Assembly: GCA_024688365.1 (NCBI GenBank)
Contig: JAILEG010000045.1
Coordinates: forward strand, 1 to 64,000
Origin: Prevotella sp.
GTDB taxonomy: Bacteria; Bacteroidota; Bacteroidia; Bacteroidales; Bacteroidaceae
Reading direction: 5' to 3'
DNA: 64,000 bases
Below, piece after piece: positions 21,356 through 29,078 of the stretch. Each line of letters opens with the position of its first letter. The stretch's first letter is position 1. The position numbers and the translations under genes were made by a program. The notes under the pieces are model-generated. The model did not search any database. It saw only the letters and a program-made list of their open reading frames with translations, and had not been told where the DNA came from.

Positions 21356-23329
21356 ATGCGAATACAACTGACATTCCTGCTCGTGTTGTGTTCTGTCCTG
21401 TCGGCAGCACAAGACTCTATTCACCACATTCCCGAGGTTGTGGTGAGCCACAGGATTGCCAGGCGCGAGATTATTGCACCACAAAGGCTGGGGAGCATCG
21501 AGCTTGAGCGCCTGAACGCACAGAGCATTGCTGATGCCCTGCGCTTTTTCTCCGGCCTGCAGCTCAAGGACTATGGAGGTGTGGGCGGCATCAAAACCGT
21601 AGACATCCGCTCCATGGGATCCGGGCACATGGGGGTCTTCTATGACGGTATAGAACTAAGCAACGCACAGAATGGGCAAATAGACTTGGGGCAATACTCG
21701 CTTGACAACATTGATGAGATAGCACTGTATAACGGACAGAAAAGTGCAATCTTCCAGCCGGCTTCTGACTTCGGCAATGCTGGAAGCATCTACATCCGCA
21801 CGCATCTTCCGCAGTTTGCACCAGGAGAACACCGGCACCTCCGCTTCAATGCAAGCTACGGTGCCAGCAACACCCTCCGTTCCTCCGTGCTGTGGGAGCA
21901 GCGCCTTTCCTCATCAATACGCACCTCGGTCAACGCAGGAGTGGTAAATTCTGACGGAAAATACAAATTCCGCTACCGCCGCATGACACCTTCGGGTGAC
22001 ATTGCCTACGACACGACGACCACCCGTCTCAACGGCGACATTCTTTCCGGGCGCCTGGAGGGCAACGTGACAGGAATCATCGACCGTGGCTACTGGATTG
22101 CAAAAGCATACCTCTACGGCTCCAAGCGGGGCATCCCAGGAGCCATCGTCAATAACGTATGGCGGAGAGGAGAACGGCAGGACGATATCAACACTTTCCT
22201 GCAAGTACACTTCCAGAAAGATGTCACCAAGCGGTTCTCAACCCAACTGCTGGGCAAGTATGCCTTCTATCGCGCCCACTATGTCAACCGTGACACCACC
22301 CAGCTGCCTGCGGACAACCGTTACTGGCAACAAGAGGGCTACCTCTCCACCGTCAATGCCTGTGACCTCCTCCCGGGGTGGAGCGCATCAATGGCATACG
22401 ACCTGAAATGGAACAAGCTCAATGCCGACACTTACCGTTTCCCCTTCCCTACCCGATGGTCACACTTCCTCAGCATCGCCACATCTTTAGACTTCCCTCA
22501 TCTCAAGATGCAGGCGTCCTTGCTGGGTACACTTATCAAGGATCACCAGCGGGAGGATGGTGGCAAGTCTCTCCACCGCCTTGTCCCTGCACTGTTCGTC
22601 ACTGTTCCCGTGAACGAGACCATCAGCCTGCGGGCATTCGCCAAGCAGAGTTTCCGTATGCCGACATTCAACGACCTGTACTACACCAATTTCGGCAACG
22701 CCTCTCTGCTACCGGAACGGGCCGTGCAGTATGACATGGGAATAGTGATAGACAAGAGCTGGGGCAACAAGGGACTGACCGCCATACACCTGCAGGCCAA
22801 TGGCTATTTCAACACCATCCATGACAAAATCATCGCCTATCCCAAAGGGCAGCAGTTCCGGTGGACCATGCTCAACCTGGGACGCGTCCACATCACAGGA
22901 GTCGATTTCAGCTCAGCCCTGACAATGGTGCCTGCCAGACAATGGCAAGTGACGGGAAAACTACAATACACCTACCAGGATGCACGGGACGTGACCGACC
23001 CTTCCACTTCCTATTACAAAGACCAGATACCATACATACCCTATCACAGCGGCTCAGCCATCATGAGCGTCCTGCACCGGGGATTCACACTCAACTACAG
23101 CTTTATCTATGTCGGCGAACGGTACAACGAGCAGGAGAACATACCCTATAACCACATGCAGCCCTGGTATACCCATGACCTCAGTCTCCAATATGAATGG
23201 ACGCTTGGCGGAATACGTTGGAAGGCAACGGCCGAGGTGAACAATGTATTCAACCAGCAGTACGATGTGATACTCAACTATCCCATGCCAGGACGCAACG
23301 GCAGAATAGCATTACAAGTAACATTATGA
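21356..23329 (+). CDS. btuB: TonB-dependent cobalamin receptor (BtuB-like)
   Basis: A 657-residue outer-membrane receptor. Signal peptide MRIQLTFLLVLCSVLSAAQ, TonB-box-like region with PEVVVSH, plug domain at about 45-160 (SIADALRFFSGLQLKDYGG, VDIRSMGSGHMGVFYDGI), then a 22-strand-type barrel ending in an amphipathic strand (GRIALQVTL). It lacks the carboxypeptidase-like N-terminal domain of SusC proteins, as expected for BtuB. The riboswitch upstream and the BtuG-like gene overlapping its stop point to vitamin B12 as substrate. The ATG at 21356 was chosen since it begins the signal; the frame is open into the riboswitch. Confidence 0.92.
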   Translation: MRIQLTFLLVLCSVLSAAQDSIHHIPEVVVSHRIARREIIAPQRLGSIELERLNAQSIADALRFFSGLQLKDYGGVGGIKTVDIRSMGSGHMGVFYDGIELSNAQNGQIDLGQYSLDNIDEIALYNGQKSAIFQPASDFGNAGSIYIRTHLPQFAPGEHRHLRFNASYGASNTLRSSVLWEQRLSSSIRTSVNAGVVNSDGKYKFRYRRMTPSGDIAYDTTTTRLNGDILSGRLEGNVTGIIDRGYWIAKAYLYGSKRGIPGAIVNNVWRRGERQDDINTFLQVHFQKDVTKRFSTQLLGKYAFYRAHYVNRDTTQLPADNRYWQQEGYLSTVNACDLLPGWSASMAYDLKWNKLNADTYRFPFPTRWSHFLSIATSLDFPHLKMQASLLGTLIKDHQREDGGKSLHRLVPALFVTVPVNETISLRAFAKQSFRMPTFNDLYYTNFGNASLLPERAVQYDMGIVIDKSWGNKGLTAIHLQANGYFNTIHDKIIAYPKGQQFRWTMLNLGRVHITGVDFSSALTMVPARQWQVTGKLQYTYQDARDVTDPSTSYYKDQIPYIPYHSGSAIMSVLHRGFTLNYSFIYVGERYNEQENIPYNHMQPWYTHDLSLQYEWTLGGIRWKATAEVNNVFNQQYDVILNYPMPGRNGRIALQVTL

Positions 23330-25254
23330 GTAAGAACATTCTCCAACATATCTTCTTCAGTTGCCTGCTGACAATGTTGCTCGCAGGATGCCGGGACGAT
23401 GCCGAGGTCATCTGGCCACAGCAATATGACACTGCCCCTGCGGTCTCTGCCTACAAGGGACTCTACTTGCTCTGCGAAGGCAACATGGGATCAAACAAGG
23501 CCACACTCGATTATCTGGACATCAGCACAGGAGCCTATTCCCGCAATATCTATCCCTCCCGTAATCCCTCATTGGTCATGGAGTTAGGAGATGTGGGAAA
23601 CGACATCAAGGCTTATGGCTCACGACTGTGGATGGTCATCAACCAAAGCAACAAGGTGGAAGTGGCCAATGTACGCACAGCACGTCATATAGGACAGGTC
23701 AATGTGCCCAACGCACGCTTTCTTGCCTTTGACGCAGGCTATGCGTATGTCTCCTCCTACGTGGGGCCCATCAATGGCAGGAGTGTCTTAGGCGAGGTGT
23801 ATAAGATTGATACCACCACCCTGCAGATTGTGGCCCGCTGCACCGTAGGCTATCAGCCTGAGGAGATGGTTGTCAGCAATGGCAGGCTCTACGTGGTAAA
23901 CAGTGGCGGATACAACGTCATGCAGGGTATGGACTACGACCACACGGTAAGCGTGATAGACCTCAGCAGCTTCAGCGTCATCAAGACTGTCAATGTTGCC
24001 CCCAACCTCTTCCGCATCCGCAAGGATGCTTATGGAGATCTTTGGGTGGCCTCACGCGGCGACAACAACCAGCAGCCTTCCCGCCTCTACGACCTGTACA
24101 ATGACCAGGTGACAGACTCTGTGAACGTGCCGGCAAACGACTTCACCTTCCGGGGCGACTCGCTTGTCTACCTCAGCAGCCAGGGATGCGGTATCATCGA
24201 CCTGAAGACCCATCGGGTGGTGAACCGTTCCTTTCTCCAACTGCCCGATGGAGAGCATATAAAGACCCCATACGGCATCATCTCTGACCCTTCCAGCGGC
24301 TTGTTCTATGTGATGGATGCCACCAATTATGTATCGAGCGGCAGATTGCTGTGCTTCGATGCCAATGGCAGGTACCTGTGGAGCCAGTGGACGGGCGATA
24401 TTCCCGGTCATGCCTGTCTTGTAAAGGATACGCAGGATGTTCCCAGCACCTTCCCTGACGAGAGCCGGTCTGACTACATCCAAGCCGTGGACGAATATCT
24501 CCCTGCTCCAGGACAATTCGTCAACCTGCTTCCACGAATGGATTCTGATGACAATCCCGACTCTGCCTGTATCAAGTGTACACAGATTCTGGCAGGCAGC
24601 ATGAACGGACTCGTCACCCTGGGAGGATTCGGCGGATACATAACCTTCCACTTTGACCGTCCGGTACGCAACATTCCTGGTAAGCCTGACCTGCTTATCC
24701 GAGGCAATGCTCATGCCGGAGGAAGCGAGCCTGGCATAGTGATGGTAGCACAGGACAGCAATCACAACGGAAAACCCGATGACGAATGGTATGAGCTGAT
24801 GGGCAGCGCCGATGAAGACAGCACTGAAGCCATCACCTACCATTATGCCGTCACATACCAACCCGCTCCTATGCAGGATATTCCCTGGACTGACAATCAA
24901 GGAAAATCAGGCACCATACGGCGCAACAGCTACCATTCCCAGGAGTATTTCCCACTATGGATTTCAGGGCCCATAACCCTGCGGGGCACTCTCCTGCCAG
25001 CCAACGGGCACAACCGTGGCACGGGCAGAACAGACTATTGGGTACTGGACAGTTTCCGTTTCGGATACGTTGACAATGTTGCGGATGATGAAGGATGCTC
25101 GTTCGACATCGAGTGGGCCGTCAATGATAAGCAACAGCCCGTACATCTTTCCTCCATCGACTTCGTGCGTGTCTACAGTGCGGAGAATCAACAATGCGGA
25201 TGGCTGGGAGAGACTTCTACAGAAATCATGGGGGCAAAGATAATCAATCAATAG
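23326..25254 (+). CDS. btuG: BtuG-like surface B12-binding lipoprotein fused to a second domain
   Basis: A 642-residue lipoprotein. Lipobox LLAGC (Cys22) is followed by RDDAE, an acidic Bacteroidetes surface-export signal. Residues ~40-360 are a beta-propeller of YncE/DUF5074 type (repeated strands such as RLYVVNSGGYN, DLWVASRGDNN), the fold of BtuG, which caps BtuB and captures cobalamin. Residues ~375-642 form another domain (GGFGGYITFHFDRPV, SEPGIVMVAQDSNHNGKPDDEWYELMG) known to me as a separate Bacteroidetes cell-surface family. The ATG overlaps the receptor stop (ATGA). Single-chain fusion is the notable feature; the function of the second half is not known. Confidence 0.85.
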   Translation: MSKNILQHIFFSCLLTMLLAGCRDDAEVIWPQQYDTAPAVSAYKGLYLLCEGNMGSNKATLDYLDISTGAYSRNIYPSRNPSLVMELGDVGNDIKAYGSRLWMVINQSNKVEVANVRTARHIGQVNVPNARFLAFDAGYAYVSSYVGPINGRSVLGEVYKIDTTTLQIVARCTVGYQPEEMVVSNGRLYVVNSGGYNVMQGMDYDHTVSVIDLSSFSVIKTVNVAPNLFRIRKDAYGDLWVASRGDNNQQPSRLYDLYNDQVTDSVNVPANDFTFRGDSLVYLSSQGCGIIDLKTHRVVNRSFLQLPDGEHIKTPYGIISDPSSGLFYVMDATNYVSSGRLLCFDANGRYLWSQWTGDIPGHACLVKDTQDVPSTFPDESRSDYIQAVDEYLPAPGQFVNLLPRMDSDDNPDSACIKCTQILAGSMNGLVTLGGFGGYITFHFDRPVRNIPGKPDLLIRGNAHAGGSEPGIVMVAQDSNHNGKPDDEWYELMGSADEDSTEAITYHYAVTYQPAPMQDIPWTDNQGKSGTIRRNSYHSQEYFPLWISGPITLRGTLLPANGHNRGTGRTDYWVLDSFRFGYVDNVADDEGCSFDIEWAVNDKQQPVHLSSIDFVRVYSAENQQCGWLGETSTEIMGAKIINQ

Positions 25255-25314
25255 CCATCCCGAAACTGACAACTATTCATATAAAACAGATTTACTTATT
25301 CAAAAACAAAAAAC

Positions 25315-26226
25315 ATGAAGAAAATTTACACGACCATGCTGCTGCTTGCTGCTTGCAGCACTATGCCCGTCATGGCACAGGATGAAGACGAGCCACTGAC
25401 TGGCGACTCCGTAGCAACCTTTGAGAGCATTGACCTCAGCGACAGAGGCTATAACAATGGCGATGACGGATTCGGCGGATTCTTTGACGGTGCCTTCATC
25501 TTTTACAACAACTACAACGAGCAGTACGGATCCTGGTCAGGCTTCGCCATCTCCAACAAGAAAGAGACCGATTTCGTTGACTACAACACCAGCCAGTACA
25601 ACAGCTGTGTAGGACACGGTGTAAACAATTCAGACAGCTATGCTGTCTATTACTACTCCAATTACGGTACCACTTCACCTATGGACGTGGAAAGCATTCA
25701 GGACTTCAACGGCAACGACTTCAATGCTTTAGGCTTCTATGTCACCAACTCCGCTTGGAACGTGAACGCCTATCTCAAGGGAGACGGTATGACCGAAGGA
25801 GGCTTCAAGACAGGCGACTGGTGTAAGCTCACCGTCTACGGAGTGAAGGATGATGCCATCCAAGGCAGCGTTGACTTCTATCTGGCCGACTACCGCTCCA
25901 GCAACGAGGCTGACCACTACTACGTGAATGACTGGAAATGGCTCGACCTTACAAGTCTCGGTACCGTCAGCCAGCTCAACTTTGCCATCACGTCCAGCCG
26001 CAACAATGCCTGGGGCATGACTACACCCGCCTATTTTTGCATGGATAATTTCAATGACCCAGCGGCTGCGACAACCGGTATTACCACTGTAAAGTCTGAT
26101 ACCACAGGCAAACTCCATGAGGTGGCACGCTACAATCTCAACGGTGAGAAGCTGGAATCCCCACAGAAGGGTATCAACTTGATAAAGATGAGCGACGGAA
26201 CCACACGTAAGATCCTCGTTAAGTAA
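25315..26226 (+). CDS. DUF4465 secreted protein, candidate B12-binding BtuH type
   Basis: A 303-residue protein with signal peptide MKKIYTTMLLLAACSTMPVMAQ, then a DUF4465-like beta-sandwich (FESIDLSDRGYNNGDDGFGGFFDGAFIF, DWKWLDLTSLGTVSQLNFAI). The tail (RYNLNGEKLESPQKGINLIKM) is a short conserved C-terminus common on exported Prevotella proteins. DUF4465 genes often sit in B12 uptake loci. A separate class of B12-binding surface proteins (BtuH) is known from gut Bacteroidetes; that this is one is inference. It starts 60 bases after the BtuG-like gene and is terminated at 26301-26337. Confidence 0.75.
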   Translation: MKKIYTTMLLLAACSTMPVMAQDEDEPLTGDSVATFESIDLSDRGYNNGDDGFGGFFDGAFIFYNNYNEQYGSWSGFAISNKKETDFVDYNTSQYNSCVGHGVNNSDSYAVYYYSNYGTTSPMDVESIQDFNGNDFNALGFYVTNSAWNVNAYLKGDGMTEGGFKTGDWCKLTVYGVKDDAIQGSVDFYLADYRSSNEADHYYVNDWKWLDLTSLGTVSQLNFAITSSRNNAWGMTTPAYFCMDNFNDPAAATTGITTVKSDTTGKLHEVARYNLNGEKLESPQKGINLIKMSDGTTRKILVK

Positions 26227-26300
26227 GGGAAAGGAAATACAGCTTTGGCTGTTTTTCACCAGGATGAGGATTGTAAAAGGCATGCCTGGCTTGTAAAAAC

Positions 26301-26337
26301 AAACCCCGAAAGTCTTTTTATAGGACTTTCGGGGTTT
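26301..26337. terminator. bidirectional terminator between B12 operon and nhaD
   Basis: A perfect 14-bp stem (26301-26314 with 26324-26337, core CCCCGAAAGTC) with AAA/TTT flanks on both sides, between two convergent genes. Confidence 0.9.
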
Positions 26338-26389
26338 ATGATATCAGAAAGGGAAAAAGCCCGGGCCGGTCTATTTCGGTGTATGCTAT

Positions 26390-27775
26390 TTATGCAGGTA
26401 CAGTAAAGATGAACTCGCGGATAATCCAGTAACAGAGGATGCCGGCCAGATAACCAACGAGGGCAATCCATGAGATATGTTTCATGTACCAGCCAAAGGT
26501 TATCTTCTCCAGTCCCATGACAACCACACCTGCCGCCGAGCCAATGATGAGCATCGAGCCTCCCACACCCGCGCAGTAAGCCAGCAGCTGCCAGAAGATT
26601 CCGTCAACCCCAAAGTCGGTAGCAGCCTGAATGGGATACATACCCATACAGCCCGCCACGAGTGGCACATTGTCAACGATGGACGACAGCACACCGATGA
26701 TACCTGTCACCATGAAGTGATTGCCATTGAATGCCACATTCAGACCTTTGCCAAGCTGCGTCAGCACACCCACTTCCTCCAGGCAGGCAACAGCCATCAG
26801 GATGCCGAGAAAGAAGAGAATGGTTGACATGTCAATGCGGCTCAGCAGATTGGTGACACGCTTGGAGAAGTCCTCGCTGTCACCCTTCTCACGATGTAGC
26901 CCGCGATAGAACAGCTCCGTCACCGTCCACAGGATGCCTAACACAAGCAGAATACCCACGAAAGGAGGAAGATTGGTGAAATAGCGGAACACTGGCACCA
27001 GACAGAGGCCACCCACACCAAGCCCGAAGATAATCTTACGCTGCATGCCCGAGAACTCCAGCAGCTCCGTATCACCTGACGCATCACTCTCCATAGCATC
27101 ACTGCCCAACTTGCCCTTCAGCATGAACTGCAGCACGAATGCAGGAATAACCATTGAGATAACAGAGGGAACGAATATCTCACTGATGACACCTGCCGCC
27201 GTTATCATGCCAGCGTTCCACAGCATGATGGTCGTCACATCCCCTATAGGCGAGAACGCACCGCCTGAATTGGCTGCAATGATCACCAGGGAAGCATAAA
27301 TCATACGGTCTTTGTGGTCACGGACAAGCTTGCGCAGAATCATAATCATCACGATGCTTGTCGTCAGGTTGTCAAGAATGGCTGAGAGAAAGAAGGTCAT
27401 GAAGGCTATCTTCCACAGCAGGCTTCGCTTCGACTTGGAACTCATCACATTCTTCACCCAGTTGAAACCGCCGTTCTGGTCAACGATTTCCACTATGGTC
27501 ATAGCACCCATGAGGAAGAAAAGCGTGGTTGACGTGTCACCAAGATGCTCGGTTATCACCTTGTTGGTAAACTGTACCAGCTGGTCGGCTGTCCCTTTGA
27601 AGTCGGGATGCATCAGCTGTACGAACGGTGCTGGGTCTACCATGTAGAGAGTCCAGCAACAAACAAACATCAACAGGGCTATGGCAGCCTTGTTGATTTT
27701 CGTCAGGCTCTCCGTTGCTATGAGCGCATAGCCCATGACGAAGACGATGACAATTGCAATAGTAAGTGTTGACAT
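26390..27775 (-). CDS. nhaD: NhaD-type Na+/H+ antiporter
   Basis: A 461-residue integral membrane protein of the ion transporter (IT) superfamily with about 12 hydrophobic segments. Recognisable are MGAMTIVEIVDQNGGF, the conserved AILDNLTTSIVMIMILRKL, IIAANSGGAFSPIGDVTTIMLW, and the second-half SSIVDNVPLVAGCMGMYP and GVGGSMLIIGSAAGVVVMG. It exchanges sodium (or lithium) for protons across the inner membrane. A TAACTTTG box lies at 27806-27813 on this strand. It is a monocistronic gene between convergent and divergent neighbours. Confidence 0.93.
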   Translation of the reverse strand: MSTLTIAIVIVFVMGYALIATESLTKINKAAIALLMFVCCWTLYMVDPAPFVQLMHPDFKGTADQLVQFTNKVITEHLGDTSTTLFFLMGAMTIVEIVDQNGGFNWVKNVMSSKSKRSLLWKIAFMTFFLSAILDNLTTSIVMIMILRKLVRDHKDRMIYASLVIIAANSGGAFSPIGDVTTIMLWNAGMITAAGVISEIFVPSVISMVIPAFVLQFMLKGKLGSDAMESDASGDTELLEFSGMQRKIIFGLGVGGLCLVPVFRYFTNLPPFVGILLVLGILWTVTELFYRGLHREKGDSEDFSKRVTNLLSRIDMSTILFFLGILMAVACLEEVGVLTQLGKGLNVAFNGNHFMVTGIIGVLSSIVDNVPLVAGCMGMYPIQAATDFGVDGIFWQLLAYCAGVGGSMLIIGSAAGVVVMGLEKITFGWYMKHISWIALVGYLAGILCYWIIREFIFTVPA

Positions 27776-27922
27776 TAGTGAAATTTATTGAATTCTTCTA
27801 AGCCACAAAGTTAAGCAAAAGTTGTGAGTTGACGTGTAAAGTGATGAAATTATTTGCTGGAAGAGCCGACAGATTCATCTATTTGTTGTATATTTGTAGC
27901 AAAAACAAAGCTGAAGGAGAAT

Positions 27923-28318
27923 ATGGAAAAGAAACATGTCAATGTCGTGTGCGCCATCATACATGATGGTGACAAGGTTCTCTGCACGCAAAGGCTGCGC
28001 AAAGGACCCGAATATGTAGCCGAGCATTGGGAATTCCCGGGAGGAAAGGTTAAGCCCGGAGAGAGTGACCATGAGGCTTTACGCCGTGAGATTCATGAGG
28101 AAATGGACTGGAACATCTACATTGGGGGAAAACTTGCCAGCATTGATTATGAATATCCCGACTTCACCATCCGACTGACAGCCTATGACTGCATGGCACA
28201 TGACCACCGCTTCAAGCTCCTGGAACATATTGACGCACGCTGGCTAACACAAGAGCAGCTATCCTCCCTCGAATGGACTGAAGCCGATAAAGAACTGATA
28301 AAGGAAATATGGAGATAA
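27923..28318 (+). CDS. Nudix hydrolase (MutT-like)
   Basis: A 131-residue protein with the Nudix box GGKVKPGESDHEALRREIHEEM (about 43-64), all catalytic Glu and Gly present. The family hydrolyses nucleoside diphosphate derivatives; 8-oxo-dGTP cleansing (MutT) or CTP hydrolysis are the usual roles at this length. TATATTTG at 27889-27896 is the likely -7 element, 27 bases before the ATG. The stop overlaps the next gene by 10 bases, implying coupled expression. Confidence 0.9.
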   Translation: MEKKHVNVVCAIIHDGDKVLCTQRLRKGPEYVAEHWEFPGGKVKPGESDHEALRREIHEEMDWNIYIGGKLASIDYEYPDFTIRLTAYDCMAHDHRFKLLEHIDARWLTQEQLSSLEWTEADKELIKEIWR

Positions 28319-28974
28319 TCGTTTCGCAAGAGATTGAGGCCATCTGTCCCAACTTCGTGGGGGGATGCGTCGAAGCTCAGGTCACCAACACTCCTTTCTG
28401 CCAGCCACTTTGGGATGAGATAAACGCAATCGGCGAACGATACAGGGCTGAGCTGACAACTGAGACACTGAAGGACCTCTCAGGCATTGCTGCCACACGG
28501 CGGGTCTACCGCACCTGCGGAAAGGATCCATCCCGCTATCGTCCCGCATCGGAAGCTCTTATCCGGAGAATGCTGCAAGGCAAGCAGCTCTATCAGATTG
28601 ACACCTTGGTCGACCTGGTCAACCTGGCCTCTATCGTCTATGGATACAGTATTGGCGGCTTTGATGCCGACAAATTCAACGGTGACACGCTTACCTTGGG
28701 TATCGGCCGGGAAGGAGAACCTTATGAAGGCATCGGCCGAGGCATGCTCAACATTGCAGGATTGCCTGTCTACAGGGATGCCATAGGAGGTGTAGGCACA
28801 CCTACCTCCGACAATGAACGCACCAAGATGACCCTTGCCACCACCCATCTTGCTGTCCTCATCAACGGCTACGATGGCAATGAGCAACAAGTCCGTGCCA
28901 ATGCCGAATACATCCAGCAGCTCCTAAAGAGATACTGTCACAGTGATGGTGGCAGCTATAGACTGTATAGATGA
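28309..28974 (+). CDS. B3/B4 tRNA-binding-domain protein
   Basis: A 221-residue stand-alone B3/4 domain, as found in the editing region of PheT. It shows GIAATRRVYRTCGKDPSRYRPASEALIRRML and VDLVNLASIVYGYSIGGFD, the family hallmarks. Stand-alone members are proposed to deacylate or bind mischarged aminoacyl-tRNA; the activity here is unproven. It overlaps the Nudix gene by 10 bases. Confidence 0.88.
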   Translation: MEIIVSQEIEAICPNFVGGCVEAQVTNTPFCQPLWDEINAIGERYRAELTTETLKDLSGIAATRRVYRTCGKDPSRYRPASEALIRRMLQGKQLYQIDTLVDLVNLASIVYGYSIGGFDADKFNGDTLTLGIGREGEPYEGIGRGMLNIAGLPVYRDAIGGVGTPTSDNERTKMTLATTHLAVLINGYDGNEQQVRANAEYIQQLLKRYCHSDGGSYRLYR

Positions 28975-29024
28975 TGGCAGAGAATACGGTTTCATTTGAT
29001 TACTGAATATCAATTGGCATCCAG

Positions 29025-29078
29025 TATTCAATCTGCCAACACCCGACATCAACATCCGACACCCAACATTCAACACCC
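29025..29078 (+). repeat. heptamer repeat directly upstream of ligA
   Basis: A run of CAACACC / GACATCA / CAACATC / CAACATT variants ending CAACATTCAACACCC immediately before the ligA ATG. The position is where a ribosome would load, and the same end sequence precedes tyrA. Confidence 0.8.
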
